A stretch of DNA of 56,520 nucleotides from an uncultured Eubacteriales bacterium (GTDB lineage Bacteria > Bacillota > Clostridia > Lachnospirales > Lachnospiraceae): the NCBI GenBank assembly GCA_900315665.1, contig OMZX01000005.1, positions 1 to 56,520 of the forward strand. The letters are read 5' to 3'. The position numbers and the translations under genes are program-made. Under the pieces are notes generated by a model. It searched no databases, was not told the DNA's origin, and saw only the letters and a list, made by a program, of their open reading frames with translations. Below are positions 17,429 to 25,605 of this stretch, in pieces; positions within the stretch are counted from its first letter, which is position 1; every line of letters begins with the position of its first letter.

Positions 17429-18360
17429 TGGTTCTCATTACGACAGCGCTTTACCAAGAGGCTGAGCCGCTGATCCGTGCGCTCCATCTCAAGCGCGACA
17501 TGACGGAGAAGCACTTTCAGACGTTTACAAATATAAGTTCGGAAGTTCATGTAAGCGAAGATTATTCAAATGAAAGCGCAGATTCCTACGCCAATGCATC
17601 GGTACGGCTCATCATCACAGGTCCGGGGATGCTCCCGGCTGCAGTCGCGGTAACAAACGCGCTTTCCCACATGGAAAATTTAGACGCGGTACAACTTCTT
17701 TCTATAGGTACCTGTGCAAATATTGCCGGCGATGATGAAGATCAGCCGGCTTTTTTGCATGATTTATATCAGATTGTGGGAATCGCGGACAGTACAACGG
17801 GGCAACGGTTCTACCCTGATTTGCTTTTTAATTACGGACTGCCGGAAGGGATGCTGGTGACGGGTCCGGTGGTGTTAAATGATAGTGGAGCCGAGCTTCA
17901 TGCACAGTATCCGGCGTTTTCCCTTTACGACATGGAAGGGGCTGCGATCGCAAAGGCGGCGTCTGTTTTCTTAGGTCCTCATCAAGAGACATTTCTCCGG
18001 GTCGTGACAGATGCAGGGCATGGCGATGCGGTCACCCAGACGCTTGTACGCGATGCAGTCGGTGGAAAAGTGGAGACATTCCTGCAGGTTGTGGATAACC
18101 TCCGTGCTATTTCCATAAAGGAGACATTGGCAGGTGGAAAACTGCCTGAATTCACACTTTCCATGGTGGATAAGTTCGCACATGATGCACATATGTCCGT
18201 CACCATGAAGAATCAGCTGGTCCAGTATCTTCGCTATCTTTCGCTGAGCGGACAGGATATTTTCACGATCTTACAGTCCTATTATGATGATGGCCGGCTC
18301 CCGACCCGCGACCGACGGGAAGGAAAAAACGTTTTGGAAGAAATACAAAAGCTGGCATAG
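17428..18360 (+). CDS. Nucleoside phosphorylase-like protein (MTA/SAH nucleosidase superfamily)
   Basis: The 310-residue product follows the phosphorylase superfamily: VLITTALYQEAEPLIRAL at the start, VRLIITGPGMLPAAVAV, LLSIGTCANI and the diagnostic YDMEGAAIAKAA near residue 170. This last motif binds the ribose in 5'-methylthioadenosine/S-adenosylhomocysteine nucleosidase (MTAN). A helical C-terminal extension of about 80 residues (about 230-310) is extra to the family. The gene overlaps the response regulator by one base and is followed 11 bp later by a radical SAM gene. Radical SAM enzymes release 5'-deoxyadenosine, which MTAN-like enzymes can cleave, so salvage of this product is a reasonable role. 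Substrate unproven. Confidence 0.7.
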   Translation: MVLITTALYQEAEPLIRALHLKRDMTEKHFQTFTNISSEVHVSEDYSNESADSYANASVRLIITGPGMLPAAVAVTNALSHMENLDAVQLLSIGTCANIAGDDEDQPAFLHDLYQIVGIADSTTGQRFYPDLLFNYGLPEGMLVTGPVVLNDSGAELHAQYPAFSLYDMEGAAIAKAASVFLGPHQETFLRVVTDAGHGDAVTQTLVRDAVGGKVETFLQVVDNLRAISIKETLAGGKLPEFTLSMVDKFAHDAHMSVTMKNQLVQYLRYLSLSGQDIFTILQSYYDDGRLPTRDRREGKNVLEEIQKLA

Positions 18361-18371
18361 ATAGGCATCGT

Positions 18372-19385
18372 ATGGATAGGATATTAGAAAATAAAAACTT
18401 TGCACATATTTATCTAGAAGATGCATTGGTAGATACAAAAAATGTGAAACAAATTCTGCTTCATTTTCCCAATGCTTCCATCATCCCGATTCGGCACTAC
18501 AAGGATGTGTTCAATCGACGGCATCAGAGCTATATGCTGCAGCATCAATCACAGAATCTCATCCTTGCGGAGAAGCACGGGACGCTGGTCTATCCGGGTG
18601 CACCGGTCTGCCAGAGCTTCGGGAATCGATGGTTTTACTACACCTCCTGCGTCATGAACTGTGTGTTCGACTGTGAATACTGTTATTTAAAGGGAATGTA
18701 CCCGTCCGGAAATCTTGTGCTTTTTCTGAACCTCGAGGATATTTTCAAAGAGGTGGAGGCGCTTCTTCGGGAGCACCCGGTTTATCTTTCGGTTTCCTAT
18801 GACACTGATCTTCTGGCTATCGAGTCCTTCACAGGCTTCGTCCGGCGATGGACGGAGTTTGTGGCTGCGCATCCGGACCTGACAATCGAGATCCGGACGA
18901 AGGCAGCACCAGAGCTTCTGCCGGCGGGGCTGGTGCCATCCGACAGAAGCATTTTTGCACTGACGCTTTCGCCGGATGCGGTTGTCTCGCAATATGAGCA
19001 TAAGACGCCGGCACTTGCCTCGAGACTTTCTTTTGCGGAGAAATTGCTCGATGCCTGCTTCCCGGTCCGTCTTTGCTTCGATCCGATGCTGTATTATCCC
19101 GGATGGCGGGATGGATACAGCGCTATGGTCGATACGGTTTTTAAGCGGCTTTCACCAGACAGCATCCGGGACGTGAGTGTCGGCAGCTTCCGGCTTTCCG
19201 AAGAATACCTGAAGGTCATGCGGCGGAACATGCCGTCGTCCGCGGTTGTCCAGTATCCCTTTGTCGCGGATCACGGTTATTACCAGTATCCGCCGGCACG
19301 GATGGAGGAAATGGAAACGTTTCTTGTCGATAAGCTGTCGCCGTATATCGGAAAGGAGAAGATCTTCAGATGGAAGGAACAGTGA
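18372..19385 (+). CDS. Spore photoproduct lyase-like radical SAM protein
   Basis: The 337-residue product carries the [4Fe-4S] motif CVFDCEYC (C-x3-C-x2-C) in NRWFYYTSCVMNCVFDCEYC, near residues 95-104. The C-x3-C-x2-C spacing, with Y just before the third Cys and again after it, is typical of the SPL (spore photoproduct lyase) family. Later words such as FALTLSPDAVVSQYEHKTP and VRLCFDPMLYYPGW fit the rest of the barrel. Whether the substrate is a DNA photoproduct or another molecule cannot be read from the sequence; SPL-like proteins occur in non-spore formers. It ends 16 bp inside the start of the SDR gene, so the two are probably coupled. Confidence 0.75.
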   Translation: MDRILENKNFAHIYLEDALVDTKNVKQILLHFPNASIIPIRHYKDVFNRRHQSYMLQHQSQNLILAEKHGTLVYPGAPVCQSFGNRWFYYTSCVMNCVFDCEYCYLKGMYPSGNLVLFLNLEDIFKEVEALLREHPVYLSVSYDTDLLAIESFTGFVRRWTEFVAAHPDLTIEIRTKAAPELLPAGLVPSDRSIFALTLSPDAVVSQYEHKTPALASRLSFAEKLLDACFPVRLCFDPMLYYPGWRDGYSAMVDTVFKRLSPDSIRDVSVGSFRLSEEYLKVMRRNMPSSAVVQYPFVADHGYYQYPPARMEEMETFLVDKLSPYIGKEKIFRWKEQ

Positions 19386-20146
19386 AAAAAAGGATGGCAG
19401 GCAGCAGCGCAGAATTATATTCCAATGCTGACAATCGGACAGGGATGGCAGCAGTCGTGACCGGTGCATCACGGGGCATCGGGAGAGCCATTGCAGACCG
19501 GCTTGTCACGATGGGCTATCATGTGTATGGCATCGGGAAAAGCTTCGATGAGAGAATTGCCTCTGATACGCTGACGCCGATCACGTTTGACTTAACCGAG
19601 ACGGAGAAGATCCAGACACTCTCGAAGGAGCTGCTTCGGACGATGCGGGAGCATGGGGAGCAGTGTGCGCTTCTTGTCAATAACGCAGGGGTTGCGTATT
19701 ACGGGCTTCATGAGGAGGTGGCGGCTGGAGGCATTAGCGAAATGGTGCGGGTAGATCTAGAAGCCCCGATGCTTCTTAGCCGGAGCTTTCTTCGGGTGCT
19801 TCGCGAGACGAAGGGCTCAATCATCAATATTTCGTCAGTGACAGCATTGGAACCGAGTCCGCATGCCGCGGCGTATGGGGCACTGAAGGCAGGGCTTCTC
19901 AGCTTCTCCCGGAGTCTCCTCGCGGAAAACCGGAAGTATGGCGTCCGCGTCATGACGATCCTACCGGATCTTACCGATACTTCGCTGTATCGTAACGCAG
20001 ATTTCACACCGGACAGCGCACCGGACTGTCATCTCGAACCCACTGACGTCGCTGATGCCGTCGAGTTCGCCCTCACCCGCCGCGAAGGCATCATGACACC
20101 GGAAATCCTCCTCCGCCCGCAGAAAAACCGCATCCAGAAGAAATAG
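19370..20146 (+). CDS. SDR family oxidoreductase
   Basis: The product has up to 258 residues; the start at 19370 has AAAGGAGAAG about 9 bp upstream, though Met 26 (19445) is an alternative. The short-chain dehydrogenase fold is complete: TGASRGIG cofactor loop, LLVNNAGVAYYG, Ser in IINISSVTA, and the catalytic YGALK (YxxxK). A hydrophilic N-terminal extension of about 25 residues precedes the first strand. It should use NAD(P)(H) to oxidise or reduce an unknown alcohol or ketone. The start overlaps the radical SAM gene by 16 bp, and the gene probably ends the operon that begins at the solute-binding gene. No terminator is visible immediately after it. Confidence 0.85.
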   Translation: MEGTVKKRMAGSSAELYSNADNRTGMAAVVTGASRGIGRAIADRLVTMGYHVYGIGKSFDERIASDTLTPITFDLTETEKIQTLSKELLRTMREHGEQCALLVNNAGVAYYGLHEEVAAGGISEMVRVDLEAPMLLSRSFLRVLRETKGSIINISSVTALEPSPHAAAYGALKAGLLSFSRSLLAENRKYGVRVMTILPDLTDTSLYRNADFTPDSAPDCHLEPTDVADAVEFALTRREGIMTPEILLRPQKNRIQKK

Positions 20147-20314
20147 GAGTGCTGGCCCGGAATTCAGTCCGAGTTCACAAAATAATCACGGATTCATCAA
20201 AAAGAGGTCACATTTTTTTCTTATCCTGTACCTGTAAACAGAAGAGAAGAAATCTTCTGAAATGAAATTAAGATGCTTCGGGATTTGAAGCATAGGATAT
20301 ATGGAGGTATCGTG

Positions 20315-21748
20315 ATGAGAAGAAATAATGTGGCTGTGATTGCAGCGAGTGCTTTACTGTTTGGTACGGTTGCAGGAACTTCGATGGTCGGGGTGAATAT
20401 GCTGGCGAACAAGACTGGAATCACCGGGACGGCAGATGCTTCCGGTTCATCGGATGCTGCAACGTCCGGTTCTACTGACGGCGCGAAGACAGCCGGGAAT
20501 GATGCGTCGGAAAGCTCTAATGCATCGGGAACGGTTTATGATGCATCAAAGGACAATGGCGGTACGATTCAGCTCAATCATTCGGATTCTTCTTCAGCGA
20601 AGACGGTTTCCGAGGTTGCAAAGGATGCGATGCCGTCGGTTGTTTCCATCACAAATACGATTCTGTATCAGCAGTACGGGTATTCAATCTTCGGCAATGG
20701 CGGTACGCAGGAGGCTGCCGCGAGTGGGTCTGGTGTAATCATTGGAAAAAATGACACGGAGCTTCTGATCGTCACGAATCATCATGTGGTTTCCGACTCG
20801 AATTCGCTGAGTGTGCAGTTTGTCGATGGTACATCGGCGGATGCGGAGATCAAGGGCGAGGATAGCGATGCGGATCTCGCGGTGATCGCAGTGAAGCTTT
20901 CGGATATTCCATCCTCCACGATGTCAGCAATCAAGGTTGCGGAGTTCGGTGATTCGGATGAGACCGAGGTCGGCGATCAGGTGGTTGCGATTGGTAACGC
21001 ACTTGGCTACGGGCAGTCTGTGACGACCGGTATCATTTCTGCGAAGGACAGGGACGTCGAGACAGAAGAGGGTACGGAGTCAGGACTGATGCAGACGGAT
21101 GCCGCGATTAACCCGGGCAACTCCGGCGGCGCGCTTCTCAACATGGAGGGCCAGGTCATCGGCATTAACGTCGCGAAGTATTCTTCTACCGATGTTGAGG
21201 GTATGGGCTATTCGATTCCTTCCACGAAGGTAAAGGAGATTGTTAACCAGCTGTCGACACTAGAGACCAGATCGAAGGTTTCCGAGGCGGAGCGTGGCTA
21301 TCTCGGCATTCAGGCGAAAACCGTCGATGCTGAAACCTCAGAGGCTTATGCAATTCCGCAGGGCGTCTATGTGTATAAGGTAATCTCCGGGGAGGCTGCT
21401 GAAAAGGCCGGCATCCAGGAGAAGGATATCATCACGAAGTTTGATGGACAGACTGTCACAAGCTATGATGATCTCACGAATCTCTTAGCCCGCTATGCGG
21501 CTGGCACGACTGTGACTGTTACAGTACAGAGACCGTCCGGCAACGCGTATGAAGAGAAGGAGCTTAGTCTCACACTCGGTACGAATCCGAATGCGCAGAC
21601 CACCAGCGACAGCGGCGAAAACAATGACAGTAATTCCTCTGCGCAGCAGGATCCGTTCGAGAAGAAGGATAATTCTCAGAACTCACAGAATAATTACAAC
21701 TATTACTCCGACAATCCATTTGCTCAATTCTTCGCAAATCAGTACTAA
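20315..21748 (+). CDS. HtrA/DegP-type serine protease with PDZ domain
   Basis: I chose ATG 20315 (GGAGG 8 bp upstream) over 20273, giving 477 residues. An N-terminal hydrophobic segment (VAVIAASALLFGTVAGTSM) acts as a membrane anchor. A Ser/Thr-rich linker leads into the trypsin-like domain with all three catalytic residues: H157 in TNHHVV, D187 in DADLAVI and S270 in NPGNSGGALLN. A single PDZ domain follows (about 325-420; YLGIQAKTV and GVYVYKVISGEAAEKAG). The C-terminal tail is rich in Asn, Gln and Ser. Such proteins degrade misfolded proteins at the outer face of the membrane. It contrasts with the degenerate paralog at 46336. Confidence 0.9.
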   Translation: MRRNNVAVIAASALLFGTVAGTSMVGVNMLANKTGITGTADASGSSDAATSGSTDGAKTAGNDASESSNASGTVYDASKDNGGTIQLNHSDSSSAKTVSEVAKDAMPSVVSITNTILYQQYGYSIFGNGGTQEAAASGSGVIIGKNDTELLIVTNHHVVSDSNSLSVQFVDGTSADAEIKGEDSDADLAVIAVKLSDIPSSTMSAIKVAEFGDSDETEVGDQVVAIGNALGYGQSVTTGIISAKDRDVETEEGTESGLMQTDAAINPGNSGGALLNMEGQVIGINVAKYSSTDVEGMGYSIPSTKVKEIVNQLSTLETRSKVSEAERGYLGIQAKTVDAETSEAYAIPQGVYVYKVISGEAAEKAGIQEKDIITKFDGQTVTSYDDLTNLLARYAAGTTVTVTVQRPSGNAYEEKELSLTLGTNPNAQTTSDSGENNDSNSSAQQDPFEKKDNSQNSQNNYNYYSDNPFAQFFANQY

Positions 21749-21765
21749 TTGAATGGATGTTCTTC

Positions 21766-21793
21766 GGCGCCTCCTTTGGAGGCGCCTTATTTA
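21766..21793 (+). terminator. Terminator after HtrA gene
   Basis: GGCGCCTCC and GGAGGCGCC pair perfectly around TTT, followed by TTATTTATT. Confidence 0.8.
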
Positions 21794-21823
21794 TTAAAAG
21801 AATATAAAATCCTTGTTCGATAA

Positions 21824-21852
21824 TTGACACTTTTTCACGCGGGTGATATTCT
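21824..21852 (+). promoter_or_regulatory. Promoter of lon
   Basis: TTGACA (21824-21829), a 17-bp spacer and TATTCT (21847-21852) with an extended TGA element. The CIRCE-like site starts about 5 bp after the predicted start of transcription. Confidence 0.65.
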
Positions 21853-21863
21853 AAGTGCACATG

Positions 21864-21890
21864 TTAGCACTCGTATCTATCGGTTGCTAG
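21864..21890. promoter_or_regulatory. CIRCE-like element (HrcA operator) in the lon leader
   Basis: The left arm TTAGCACTC is a perfect match to CIRCE. After exactly 9 bp the right arm GGTTGCTAG matches GAGTGCTAA at 6 of 9 positions. The position just downstream of the start site is normal for HrcA repression, so lon may be induced by heat shock. Confidence 0.6.
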
Positions 21891-21939
21891 CACAGCCCCG
21901 CCGGCGGCAGGCCGGCTTGCATGAAGGAGGCATTGGAAA

Positions 21940-24240
21940 ATGAAGGTATTACCGCTTTATAATGTGCTGGTGCTCCCGCACTCAAATATATATTTTCAGG
22001 GACAGACGTTTCAGGCGCTGACCAATGGCGGCGTCTATGAGAAGGACAATCTGACGATTCTCGTCTTAAAGAAGGAGCAGTCGCGCGCCGAGATGGATGA
22101 GAACAGCTTCTATCCGATCGGTGTCGAGGCGAAGGTGGAGGAGATTAATCCGCAGGGCTATGTCGTCGTGAAGACCGGCGAACGCGTGGATATTAATCAG
22201 GTTGCGCTGAATGAGGAGAAGGAAATTTTCGTCGACACGACGGTACGTCCGGATATTGACGATCTCGATCAAGATGAAGCGCACATGAAGCTTCAGAAGA
22301 TTAAGTCGGACTTAAAGGAGCTTGCGGGCCGGTTTCAGGGTGGCAGCTTCATTCAGTCCTATATCGATCAGTACACTTCAATCGAGGAGGCGGCGTCCGT
22401 GCTGTCTGCCTGGCTCACGATCACAAACGAGGAGCGCTATGACGTCCTTAAGGAGGACAGCAAGAAGGCGCGTTTCGAGAAGATCGAGAAGATCATCTAT
22501 GAGTATACAGAGGTGACGAAGGTCGCGACGGATGCGAAGGCGTCCCAGCAGGAGGATTATCAGAAGCTTTATCGCGAGCAGGCGCTGAAGAAACAGATTG
22601 ATTATCTTCAGAAGGAGCTTGATGAGATGCATCCGGAGCAGGTTTCGGATGTCCGGAAGTTCGAACTGAAGATCCAGGAATCCGGCATGAATGAAGACGC
22701 ACGGAAGGAAGCGACAAAGGTCGTCAATCGTCTGAAAAATGACAATGGCAACTCCGGCGAGACGGGCATGCTCTATGATTACCTTGATTTCGTGACGAGT
22801 CTCTCCTGGAAGAAAGAGAAAGCCCGGAAGATTAATCTCGATGAAGCGGAGAAGATCCTGGATGCGGATCACTTCGGCTTAAAGAAGGTGAAGGAGAGAA
22901 TCATCCAGCAGATCGCGGTCATGAATCTCCGGAAGAAACAGTCCGGTTCAATCCTTCTCTTCGTCGGTGCACCGGGTACCGGCAAGACCAGTATCGGTCG
23001 CTCGATTGCGAAGGCGCTACACAGAAAATATGTGCGGGTTTCCCTCGGCGGCGTGCGAGATGAAGCGGATATCCGTGGCCATCGGAGAACCTATATCGGC
23101 GCGATGCCGGGCCGTATCATGGACGGCATTCAGAAGTCCGGCGTGTCAAATCCGGTGATGGTGCTCGATGAGGTCGATAAGCTTTCAAGCTCGTATAATG
23201 GTGACCCCGCAGCGGCTCTCCTGGAGGTATTGGACCCGGAGCAGAATAACACCTTTACCGATCACTACATGAATGTGCCGTATGATCTTAGTGATGTGAT
23301 GTTCATCTGCACGGCGAATACACTAGACACCATCCCGGAGCCGCTCCTCAACCGTATGGAGGTCATCCAGTTCCAGGGCTATACCCCGACTGAGAAGTTT
23401 GAGATCGCGAAGCGGCATCTCCTTCCGAAGTCACTGGAGGCGGTAGGCTTGAAACCGGAGCAGCTTGAGGTGAAGGATGAAGCCATCGAGAAGATGATCT
23501 CTGATTTCACACGGGAAGCGGGTGTCCGTGGCTTAAAGAAGCGCCTCGATACACTTGCGCGAATCGCTGCTGTCGATGTGACACGTGATCCGGAAAAGAA
23601 GGTGACAGTCGAGCCGGAGATGCTCCGGAAGTATCTCGATATGCCGGCACTGCCGCATACGAAAGTAAAGGATGAAGCGAAGCCGGGCGTCGTGACCGGT
23701 CTTGCCTGGACGTCTGTCGGCGGTGAGATCCTCTATATCGAATCGCTGTTTACAAAGGGCAATGGCAAGCTCACGATCACTGGTAAGCTAGGCGATGTCA
23801 TGAAGGAGTCGGTGGAAATCGCACTTTCGCTCGTGAAATCCATGTTCCCGGATAAGGCAAAGCTGTTCGATAAGAACGATCTCCACATTCATGTGCCAGA
23901 TGGCTCTACCCCGAAGGATGGCCCGAGTGCAGGCATTACGCTGACGACGGCAATCGCATCGCTCGTAACGGGCAATGCAGTCTCTCCGCACATCGCGATG
24001 ACCGGCGAGGTCACACTTGAGGGTGCGGTAAACGCGATCGGTGGTCTTCCGGAGAAGCTGATGGCGGCACAGCGTGCTGGCGTGACGAAGGTCTTCATCC
24101 CGAAGGACAATGTCGATGATCTTCTCGATGTGGCGGATGAGGTGAAGAAGAACCTGGAGATCATTCCGGTTTCGAGTGTCGAAGAGGTGCTGGAGCAGAC
24201 CGGCGTGAAGGAAAAGAAGCCGGAGCTGCGGGCGGTCTGA
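21940..24240 (+). CDS. lon: ATP-dependent Lon protease
   Basis: The 766-residue product has the LonA order: N-terminal substrate domain (LPLYNVLVLPHSNIYF), a coiled-coil stretch, an AAA+ domain with Walker A GAPGTGKT (343-350) and Walker B VMVLDEVDKL, then the protease domain with the Ser of PKDGPSAGIT (S663) and the Lys of GGLPEKL about 43 residues later. Length is slightly short of the usual 775-810. It degrades misfolded and some regulatory proteins in the cytosol with ATP. AAGGAGG lies 10 bp before the ATG. A promoter with a CIRCE-like site precedes it, and two hairpins follow. Confidence 0.95.
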   Translation: MKVLPLYNVLVLPHSNIYFQGQTFQALTNGGVYEKDNLTILVLKKEQSRAEMDENSFYPIGVEAKVEEINPQGYVVVKTGERVDINQVALNEEKEIFVDTTVRPDIDDLDQDEAHMKLQKIKSDLKELAGRFQGGSFIQSYIDQYTSIEEAASVLSAWLTITNEERYDVLKEDSKKARFEKIEKIIYEYTEVTKVATDAKASQQEDYQKLYREQALKKQIDYLQKELDEMHPEQVSDVRKFELKIQESGMNEDARKEATKVVNRLKNDNGNSGETGMLYDYLDFVTSLSWKKEKARKINLDEAEKILDADHFGLKKVKERIIQQIAVMNLRKKQSGSILLFVGAPGTGKTSIGRSIAKALHRKYVRVSLGGVRDEADIRGHRRTYIGAMPGRIMDGIQKSGVSNPVMVLDEVDKLSSSYNGDPAAALLEVLDPEQNNTFTDHYMNVPYDLSDVMFICTANTLDTIPEPLLNRMEVIQFQGYTPTEKFEIAKRHLLPKSLEAVGLKPEQLEVKDEAIEKMISDFTREAGVRGLKKRLDTLARIAAVDVTRDPEKKVTVEPEMLRKYLDMPALPHTKVKDEAKPGVVTGLAWTSVGGEILYIESLFTKGNGKLTITGKLGDVMKESVEIALSLVKSMFPDKAKLFDKNDLHIHVPDGSTPKDGPSAGITLTTAIASLVTGNAVSPHIAMTGEVTLEGAVNAIGGLPEKLMAAQRAGVTKVFIPKDNVDDLLDVADEVKKNLEIIPVSSVEEVLEQTGVKEKKPELRAV

Positions 24241-24298
24241 CTGTAAAAAACATCTGCAATCAGCAACAAGATGGTTTAGACAATTGAATCAATATGAG

Positions 24299-24326
24299 AA
24301 CAGACTGGCGGAAAGACCGTCTGTTC
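24299..24326 (+). terminator. First hairpin after lon
   Basis: GAACAGAC and GTCTGTTC pair around a 12-nt loop. It lacks a T-run and stands just before the terminator at 24337, so it may help RNA stability or slow the polymerase. Confidence 0.4.
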
Positions 24327-24336
24327 GCTACAATAG

Positions 24337-24371
24337 AGCCGGTATCTCCGAAAAAAGAGATGCCGGCTTTT
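24337..24371 (+). terminator. Terminator after lon
   Basis: AGCCGGTATCTC and GAGATGCCGGCT pair around CGAAAAAA (one mismatch) and end in TTTT. It lies before the chosen start of the LRR gene, which argues against the longer start at 24294. Confidence 0.65.
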
Positions 24372-24395
24372 CATGTGTATGGAATCGGAGACGAC

Positions 24396-25409
24396 ATGGG
24401 CTTTACGTTTGAGGAGAAGGAAAAGAATCATAGCAAATACGCGGCGATCACCGGGTATGAGGGCACGACGCGTGTTCTGTACATCCCGGAAGAGATTGCC
24501 GGACTGCCGGTCCGGTCGATTGCACCGCATGCTTTCGCAGGAAGGAAGGATATCGAAGACGTGTATGTGCCGGAACGTGTAGACGCGATCGGCGCCTATG
24601 CATTTCATAATGCTGAGCACCTGCGGCGTCTTCATCTGACGGATCATATCACAGACCTCTATGATGGCGCGATCCGACAGTGCAATGAGCTGTCGGAGAT
24701 AGAAATCACATTTTCGAAGCCCGATAGCTTCCGGCTTCTAAAGGACCTTCTCGGCGATACCGACGCACATGTGCCGGTGCTTCTGCATTTTCCTTTTGAG
24801 AACAATAGAGACGGTGACTCAGTTAGAAGTGAAAGCTGTGATTTGTCCGCTGGAAGCCATATGGTCAGTGCCGCGCTCTCCTTTCCGAGCTTTGCTGACA
24901 ACTATCAGGAGGACACGATGGCGCGGGCACTCCATGAGAAAATCGATGGCTCCGGCTATGAAGCAAGACAGGTTGTTTCGAGAACCGCAATTGATTTTCG
25001 CCATTATGACACGTTGTTCCAACGCTTTACCTACGACGAACCGGCAACTGCTGTCGACTGTGCGTTTCGTCGCCTGCTTTATCCATACCAACTCGAGCCA
25101 GCGGCAGAAGAACGCTACAGAACCTATATCAAAGAGAAATCCGCTGAGATCCTCCCGATGATGATCCGCGGTGACAGAGAAGACCTCTTTGACGATAAGG
25201 GAAACATTCGCTACATCCCGATTTCCACGGCAGAAACCGAACACCGCATTCGCTTCATGGCTTCAGAAAAACTCATAGAAGACACGGCAAAAGAACCGAC
25301 AAACCAAGCTCTTGCTGAAGCACCAAATCCGGTCATCTCTGCTATTCTTCTGAATCACTGGCAGGAAAACGGCAACAATACCGAAACATTTGATCTTGAT
25401 GCGCTTTGA
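24396..25409 (+). CDS. Leucine-rich repeat (BspA-like) protein
   Basis: ATG 24396 (CGGAG 6 bp upstream) is chosen because the upstream in-frame part contains the lon terminator. The product has 337 residues. Residues about 30-110 show BspA-type repeat units: IAGLPVRSIAPHAFAGRKDIEDVYVPERVDAIGAYAF can be read as two repeats (I..G..V..I...AF.G...L..V..P). The rest is soluble and unrecognised, with many charged residues, and lacks a signal peptide, so it probably acts in the cytosol. Function unknown. It is followed by a degenerate REP copy and a short tandem repeat. Confidence 0.6.
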   Translation: MGFTFEEKEKNHSKYAAITGYEGTTRVLYIPEEIAGLPVRSIAPHAFAGRKDIEDVYVPERVDAIGAYAFHNAEHLRRLHLTDHITDLYDGAIRQCNELSEIEITFSKPDSFRLLKDLLGDTDAHVPVLLHFPFENNRDGDSVRSESCDLSAGSHMVSAALSFPSFADNYQEDTMARALHEKIDGSGYEARQVVSRTAIDFRHYDTLFQRFTYDEPATAVDCAFRRLLYPYQLEPAAEERYRTYIKEKSAEILPMMIRGDREDLFDDKGNIRYIPISTAETEHRIRFMASEKLIEDTAKEPTNQALAEAPNPVISAILLNHWQENGNNTETFDLDAL

Positions 25410-25422
25410 ATTTGACATTGGT

Positions 25423-25495
25423 TGACACCGGGGACGGTTCTTTCTGTCAGCTTTTTCGATAAAAGCTGACAGAGAGAATTGTCTCCGAGTTATAC
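25423..25495. repeat. REP-like element, copy 5 (decayed right arm)
   Basis: The left arm TGACACCGGGGACGGTTC and the TCTGTCAGC centre are intact, but the right arm reads GAGAATTGTCTCCGAGTTATAC and has several changes from the inverse. It lies 13 bp after the LRR gene stop. Confidence 0.75.
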
Positions 25496-25555
25496 AAAAA
25501 AACTTGGGATTGATTGCAAAAATCTTGGGATTCGTGCAAAATATCTTTGGCATGG
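25495..25555 (+). repeat. Short tandem repeat, about 20 bp by 3
   Basis: Three head-to-tail units each start with CAAAA and contain CTTGGGATT or a decayed form (CTTTGGCAT). Unit lengths are about 22, 20 and 19 bp. It lies directly after REP copy 5 and about 50 bp before the VWA gene. No role can be seen. Confidence 0.55.
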
Positions 25556-25605
25556 AAGACATAAATGATACATTTACAGCAAATTCATGAAAAAGGAAGA
25601 AATTG

